DNA of 64,000 nucleotides from Alteribacter lacisalsi. Lineage in GTDB: Bacteria > Bacillota > Bacilli > Bacillales > Salisediminibacteriaceae. Shown one piece after another: positions 60,094-64,000 of this stretch. The stretch is taken from assembly GCF_003226345.1 (NCBI RefSeq), contig NZ_PDOF01000001.1:868001-932000 (forward strand). Reading direction: 5' to 3'. Position 1 is the stretch's first letter. Each line of letters starts with the position of its first letter. A program made the translations under genes and the position numbers. The notes under the pieces were generated by a model. The model ran no database searches, was not told the origin of the DNA, and worked only from the letters and a program-made list of their open reading frames with translations.

Positions 60094-61521
60094 ATGGTAG
60101 TAGGTGAACTCGTACAGGAACGGGATCTGATCGTTATAGGAGGAGGACCGGCCGGTTATTCTGCGGCGATCCGTGCAGCCCAGGCAGGACTGGATGTGAT
60201 TTTGGTTGAAAAGAAAGCACTTGGCGGTGTTTGTCTGAACGAAGGGTGTATTCCGTCCAAGGTCTTTACTCAGAGCACAGGTGCATTTGAGCAGGCAAAG
60301 AAAGCCTCGGCATATGGAGTCGAAGCTAAAGAGCTTGGTTTTAACCTTGCCAAAATGCATGAGTGGCGCAACGGGGTTGTGAGCGGTCTTAAAAAGGGGG
60401 TTGAAAGCCTCTGTGCTGCCCACAAAATAGAGGTTGTAAATGGGGAGGCATCATTTCTGTCAGAGGACCGGATCGGAGTCGAGCACGGGCACCAGTTTGA
60501 CACCTACCGTTTTAAACAGGCAGTCATTGCCGTTGGAAGCAATCCTGATTTGCCGGTATGGGCAAAGTCCGATCACATTCTTGATGCTTCCGGCGTATTT
60601 GCCCTCGAGGAAGTGCCCGAACACCTGATTGTGTGCGGAAATGACTACATTGCCCTGGAGGCAGCTTTTGGCTTCCGTGCTCTCGGCTCTGTCGTGACGA
60701 TTATTACAGAAGATGCTGGTTTTGGATTTGACAGCTCCATTGAAAAAGAGCTGCAGCGCATTCTTAAGAAACGTAAAATCCGGTTTGTTAAAGATGCGAG
60801 GGTGATACGAACTGAAGAACAGGACAGCATCATATCCGTATTCTATGAAACTCCGAAAGGTAAACTCGAAAGCGAGGGCTCACATGTGTATGTGAGTGCA
60901 CCCCGCCGGCCGCTGACCTCGGAACTCGGTCTCAGCCGTGCCGGGGTAAATGTTGAGGAATCCGGCCACATTACAGTGGACAGCCGATGCAGAACAAATG
61001 TACCGACGATATTTGCTGCGGGGGACATTACTCAGGGGCCGGCCCTTGCAGTTAAAGCACTCAAACAGGGGAAGACAGCAGCGGACAATGCCGCTGGTAT
61101 ACCTGCCGAGTTTAATCTCACATTTATTCCACGCGTTGTACATTCGGATCCTCCAGTTGCAAGTGTTGGACTAACGGAGGATGAGGCAAAAGAACAGGGG
61201 TACAGTGTGAAGGTGAGTGAAACAGCTGCCGCAGGAAACGGATTTGCGAGTCTTTCCGGACAAAAGGAAGGAAAGACGAAAATCGTTTCAGATCGTGATA
61301 CGGATTTGATTCTCGGCTTCCATACGATAGGTGCCGGTGCAGTTGAGCTTATTTCAAACGGTGTAACTGCACTTGAAATGGTAGCGAGAGATGAGGATTT
61401 GTCAGCTGTATTTTATCCGCATCCAAGTCTAAATGAAAACTGGCTGGAAACTGCGGAAGGTTTGAGCGGGAAAGCGCTTCATGCTCCCCCGCAGCGCCAG
61501 ACAGCCGGTTCTGTAAAATAA
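60094..61521 (+). CDS. Dihydrolipoamide dehydrogenase E3 (second complex)
   Basis: A 475-aa flavoprotein. VIGGGPAGYSAAIRAAQAG binds FAD, GGVCLNEGCIPSK is the redox site, and YPHPSLNENWLE holds the catalytic His-Glu pair, with Tyr in place of the outer His found in HAHP. The NAD-binding segment VCGNDYIALEAAFGFRALG is unusual, with CGNDY where GGGYI is normal, so cofactor binding may be altered. The ATG begins at the base after the E2 stop codon. Confidence 0.85.
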   Translation: MVVGELVQERDLIVIGGGPAGYSAAIRAAQAGLDVILVEKKALGGVCLNEGCIPSKVFTQSTGAFEQAKKASAYGVEAKELGFNLAKMHEWRNGVVSGLKKGVESLCAAHKIEVVNGEASFLSEDRIGVEHGHQFDTYRFKQAVIAVGSNPDLPVWAKSDHILDASGVFALEEVPEHLIVCGNDYIALEAAFGFRALGSVVTIITEDAGFGFDSSIEKELQRILKKRKIRFVKDARVIRTEEQDSIISVFYETPKGKLESEGSHVYVSAPRRPLTSELGLSRAGVNVEESGHITVDSRCRTNVPTIFAAGDITQGPALAVKALKQGKTAADNAAGIPAEFNLTFIPRVVHSDPPVASVGLTEDEAKEQGYSVKVSETAAAGNGFASLSGQKEGKTKIVSDRDTDLILGFHTIGAGAVELISNGVTALEMVARDEDLSAVFYPHPSLNENWLETAEGLSGKALHAPPQRQTAGSVK

Positions 61522-61548
61522 TGATGAACAGAACTGAGTGCTCTAAAA

Positions 61549-61588
61549 TAAACGCTCCCTGAAGCCAGTGGCCCCAGGGAGCGTTTTG
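61549..61588 (+). terminator. Intrinsic terminator of the phenylalanine operon
   Basis: AACGCTCCCT / AGGGAGCGTT hairpin followed by TTGTC; on the minus strand an A-rich tract lets it serve the converging gene as well. Confidence 0.75.
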
Positions 61589-62254
61589 TCAGTTATTATT
61601 CAAATACTGGCTGTAATCTTCCTTAATTGTATTTAGAATTGCGCCCATAATCGGGTGCTTATCTTCGTCAGCAATGGGTTCTTCTGAAGGATTAACGAAG
61701 TACCACGCATCCTCATCATCCAGGTATTCAAAATCCATTTCCTCCAATGTTTTTCCAAGATCAGCGGGGAAATCTTCTTCAGTAACTTCCCTGAAAAAAT
61801 CGGTTACTGATATTTTTACATCCACATCGTCAGGGCCGGAACGAAGTTCGAACAGGTCATGAGGCTGCTGTGTAATCCACATTCCTTTCGAAAAGATTGA
61901 CACGCCGGAATTTTCCATGGCAGAAATCGCATCCAGATTCACACCAAAAATCATTAGAACGGTCTCGCGAAGTTCCGGACCGAGGCCCTTGGTCCGGCCC
62001 CGTGCATCAAAATACAGATCCATCACTTTCGCTTTGGGAAGCGCCATTATCTCCTGGTCATAGCTTGGATCGTGTTTATTGCCGCCAAGACTTTTTCTAA
62101 CCTGTTCCATTATGTCATCGGGATAGGTCGGGAGCGTTTTTGTTTCGGCATCATCCGCAGAGGCAAAGTGAATGGTGCCGACGTATGTAGCTGAAACAAA
62201 AATTAAAAGAATGGCACTGAATAAAATGACGAGTTTTGCTTTTTTCACGTACAT
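61589..62254 (-). CDS. Hypothetical exported protein
   Basis: A 221-aa protein with one N-terminal hydrophobic helix (KLVILFSAILLIFVSATYVGT) that is either a signal peptide or an anchor; the rest is acidic and soluble. Segments VMDLYFDARGRTKGLGPELRE (in part) and ENSGVSIFSKGMWITQQP were not matched to a family. ATG at 62254 follows AAAGGAGGACTTTTT. Convergent with the phenylalanine operon. Confidence 0.75.
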   Translation of the reverse strand: MYVKKAKLVILFSAILLIFVSATYVGTIHFASADDAETKTLPTYPDDIMEQVRKSLGGNKHDPSYDQEIMALPKAKVMDLYFDARGRTKGLGPELRETVLMIFGVNLDAISAMENSGVSIFSKGMWITQQPHDLFELRSGPDDVDVKISVTDFFREVTEEDFPADLGKTLEEMDFEYLDDEDAWYFVNPSEEPIADEDKHPIMGAILNTIKEDYSQYLNNN

Positions 62255-62489
62255 AAAAAGTCCTCCTTTAATGTAGGTTTCCAAAGAAATGCAGGTTTTT
62301 AAAATTAATGATTGTATTCGGGAAGGATCTTCTTCCTTTTACAAAATTCTGTTAAACCTTTCATTTTTCATCATAAAGTTTTTTGAAAAATAACACAACT
62401 AAGGAAACGTGATTAAAGCACTATGTAATCATATTTTAAATTTCCATTTACGAAACATAGGAAGTGTGGACGAACCTTCACTGCGAAAC
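62255..62489. other. Intergenic region without recognised gene
   Basis: AT-rich upstream region of the exported protein gene. On the minus strand GTTTAA and GGAAGA are 15 bases apart, a poor sigma-B-like match. Nothing else is supported. Confidence 0.3.
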
Positions 62490-62529
62490 TATTAAAAATG
62501 TCCTGACTCTTGAAAAGTCAGGACATTTC
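62490..62529 (-). terminator. Intrinsic terminator of the manganese catalase gene
   Basis: Perfect stem AAATGTCCTGACT / AGTCAGGACATTT with a CTTGAA loop, followed on the minus strand by TTTAATAG. Confidence 0.85.
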
Positions 62530-62600
62530 CCATCAAATATGAACTTTAAAGGACACATCTTCTCTTTCGTCAGCTGATTTTATCCCGGTTTCGGATAAAG

Positions 62601-63506
62601 CTACATCCCGGCCTCGTATTTAAGTCTTCTGGAAAGTTCCCTGAACTGTTCCTCATCAAATCCCGGCGCAAACTCCTCCGGCACCTGCTGGAGATCAGGT
62701 ATCTCTCCGCCTTCAGGGATACCGTCCACCACTTCAAGTTCACCTGCAGGGCCAATTGGTGCAGGACCGTTCCAGATCCGGTCAAGCAACTGGTAATCAT
62801 CATCGCTAAATCGGTACAATTTCAGGTGTGATCCTTCGTCTTCATATTTTTTCGCATAGTCAAATTTTGAATTATCCAGACTCGGTACAGGAAGCATTTT
62901 CATCATATTGACTCCTGTTACTTCCTCCAGTGCTTTCGCATAGGCTACTGCATGGACACTTCCCCGTACTAAGAGGTACCCTGTCAGTTCTCTTGCAGCT
63001 TCGTTATCTGTCATCTGGTAAACACGCATTTTATGTGTTCGGGCTCCGCATTCAAGATAGAAGTTATGAAGCAGATCGTCCACAAGGTTTCCGCTTGAGA
63101 AGACGTTGTCTCCGGTCCATGCTTTTCCTGCAGAATCTGCGGGAACGGAATTCTGACCGCCGAGGATAAAATTGAATTTGTTCCCCATGCCGAGTGCATC
63201 ACGCAGCGGTGTATCATCAGGATTTGTGCTTCCATTGCCAATCGATCCGTCAAGGCAGACATTTATTGTATTTGCAACAAGCTCGACGTGTCCCATTTCT
63301 TCAGCAGTGATACTGGCAATCAGTTCGTAGAATGGCCGCAGCTTCTTTTTGCTCCTGAAATTAAACGACTGAAACATGTAGTTGTTCAGTGTCGACATCT
63401 CACCAAATCTCCCGCCAAGAAGCTCCTGAATGGCTCCAGCAGATTCAGGGTCGGGATGTTTAGGTCTCGGCAGATCAATTTGCAGACGGTCAACTCGTTT
63501 AAACAC
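62601..63506 (-). CDS. Manganese catalase
   Basis: A 301-aa ferritin-like dimanganese catalase that breaks down hydrogen peroxide. Metal-site stretches are SITAEEMGHVELVANTIN and RGSVHAVAYAKALEEVTG, with an early GELSTLNNY-like GEMSTLNNYMFQS. GTG at 63506 follows CGAGGAGGTTTTTGT. It is monocistronic with a sigma-B-type promoter, consistent with general-stress or sporulation roles of such catalases in Bacilli. Confidence 0.93.
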   Translation of the reverse strand: MFKRVDRLQIDLPRPKHPDPESAGAIQELLGGRFGEMSTLNNYMFQSFNFRSKKKLRPFYELIASITAEEMGHVELVANTINVCLDGSIGNGSTNPDDTPLRDALGMGNKFNFILGGQNSVPADSAGKAWTGDNVFSSGNLVDDLLHNFYLECGARTHKMRVYQMTDNEAARELTGYLLVRGSVHAVAYAKALEEVTGVNMMKMLPVPSLDNSKFDYAKKYEDEGSHLKLYRFSDDDYQLLDRIWNGPAPIGPAGELEVVDGIPEGGEIPDLQQVPEEFAPGFDEEQFRELSRRLKYEAGM

Positions 63507-63546
63507 ACAAAAACCTCCTCGAATAATGGTGAAATCACTAGTAAAA

Positions 63547-63571
63547 ATTCCCTGCTTGTCTTTTGTTAAAC
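63547..63571 (-). promoter_or_regulatory. Sigma-B-type promoter of the manganese catalase gene
   Basis: On the minus strand GTTTAA (63571-63566) and GGGAAT (63552-63547) are 13 bases apart; the sigma-B consensus is GTTTAA-N12-14-GGGTAT. The ATG-proximal distance of about 40 bases fits. Confidence 0.6.
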
Positions 63572-63627
63572 GTATATATAAAAATATTGCGAAAAACAGG
63601 CCTAAAGGCTGTCCGATTTATGACCGA

Positions 63628-63720
63628 TCTTCACCAGCTGTAAGGCAAAACTGAAAAGTATGGTGAAACCGCAGGTGCAACGCACTGTTTTACTAAAAAC
63701 AGCACTAAAAACCTGTTATC
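63628..63720 (+). promoter_or_regulatory. Structured 5' leader of the last gene
   Basis: TTCACCA / TGGTGAA (63630-63636, 63661-63667) encloses AAGGCAAAACTGAAAAG; a second domain has CAGGT / ACCTG (63672-63676, 63711-63715) around CTGTTTT / AAAACAG (63685-63691, 63696-63702). The first loop resembles the P1b part of c-di-GMP-I riboswitches (GGCAAA ... GAAA), but the second conserved segment does not fit. No terminator follows. Confidence 0.3.
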
Positions 63721-63764
63721 CGGGTAAAGACTACTATCGGAAAAAGCTTAAGGGGGAGAAAAGA

Positions 63765-64000
63765 ATGAACGGGTTAAAACTTGCAATTGCAGCATTTGTG
63801 GTGACGGGTTTTGTCGGGATACTTGCAGCTGGGGGACCGCTTGCCTGCGCTTGTGAGGATGTACTTAATGCAAAACCGGGAGATCTCTTTGAACCGGTTG
63901 CGGAAAAGTCGGGACTGAGTGAAATTTCAGCGATTACTGCAGCTGGAGTATGGACTGAAAGAGTGATCGACAGCCGGGAGGAGAGTCTTCTGCCGTTTGA
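63765..64000 (+). CDS. Exported protein, N-terminal part (truncated by window edge)
   Basis: Starts ATG at 63765 behind AAGGGGGAGAAAAGA and stays open for 78 complete codons to the window end. The N terminus is a typical signal peptide (MNGLKLAIAAFVVTGFVGIL), followed by AAGGPLACACEDV; a signal peptidase I site after LACA or a weak lipobox at LAC is possible. The visible mature part is acidic (KPGDLFEPVAEKSGLSEISA). No family was recognised. The long structured leader suggests RNA-level control. Confidence 0.75.
   Translation, partial: MNGLKLAIAAFVVTGFVGILAAGGPLACACEDVLNAKPGDLFEPVAEKSGLSEISAITAAGVWTERVIDSREESLLPF

Noticed and set aside
55590-61521. Reading the operon as a standard bkd branched-chain operon
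   Set aside because: ptb, buk and a sigma-54-type promoter are absent, and the amino-acid dehydrogenase resembles phenylalanine rather than leucine dehydrogenases. A branched-chain role for the complex is still possible.

Overview
The window is a chromosomal segment of a low-to-moderate GC Bacillaceae genome, most likely from a halophilic or haloalkaliphilic species. Gene order over the first 38 kb follows the Bacillus subtilis blocks ykuQRSTUV, ktrC-rnjA-rpoY-ykrA-def-ykyA-pdhABCD, SR1-speA-yktA-yktB-ykzI-suhB and ylaF-ylaH-ylaI-ylaJ-ylaK. Strongly acidic lipoproteins and a BCCT compatible-solute transporter point to a salty habitat. No rRNA, tRNA, CRISPR array, prophage or complete insertion sequence was seen.

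Layout. 0-6 kb: lysine/diaminopimelate genes (dapH, dapL), ykuS, a mechanosensitive channel, a 2-Cys peroxiredoxin and its thioredoxin-like partner. 6-24 kb: a cell-wall amidase, ktrC, RNase J1 with the RNA polymerase epsilon subunit behind a structured leader, HAD phosphatase, peptide deformylase, the pyruvate dehydrogenase operon, a betaine-type transporter and two cell-wall hydrolase lipoproteins. 24-33 kb: a homologue of the dual-function RNA SR1/SR1P next to speA, 3-hydroxybutyrate dehydrogenase behind a truncated permease remnant, and a TPP-riboswitch thiMDE operon. 33-38 kb: yla genes, with typA missing from its usual place. 38-48 kb: a phenylacetyl-CoA catabolic cluster (paaABCD, an EthD-like protein, two enoyl-CoA hydratases, an aldehyde dehydrogenase, a hydroxyacyl-CoA dehydrogenase, a thiolase and paaX). 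48-54 kb: a carotenoid desaturase, a PadR pair, an SDR, a PaaY-like hexapeptide protein and a FabK/NMO-like protein. 55-61.5 kb: a thioesterase, a phenylalanine dehydrogenase and a second complete 2-oxoacid dehydrogenase complex. 61.5-64 kb: a secreted protein, a manganese catalase with a sigma-B-type promoter and a truncated secreted protein.

The genes suggest one metabolic system between 38 and 61.5 kb. Phenylalanine dehydrogenase would make phenylpyruvate, the adjacent E1-E2-E3 complex would convert it oxidatively to phenylacetyl-CoA, and the paa genes would degrade that to acetyl-CoA and succinyl-CoA. The paa cluster has no phenylacetate-CoA ligase (PaaK) in this window, which fits direct entry at the CoA ester. 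A perfect 10-bp dyad overlaps the promoter of the phenylalanine operon, a cre site lies inside it, and a CGTTATA half-site recurs at the paaA promoter.

The other prominent theme is a set of short intergenic mobile repeats. Five about 180-200 bp elements have GGCTCTGTTAA-type terminal inverted repeats, and four of them are flanked by perfect 8-bp target duplications. A related GC-rich core recurs in other repeats with different termini. Three insertions lie between a stop codon and that gene's terminator. A 51-bp tandem array of hairpin-forming units lies at 50.7-51.06 kb.
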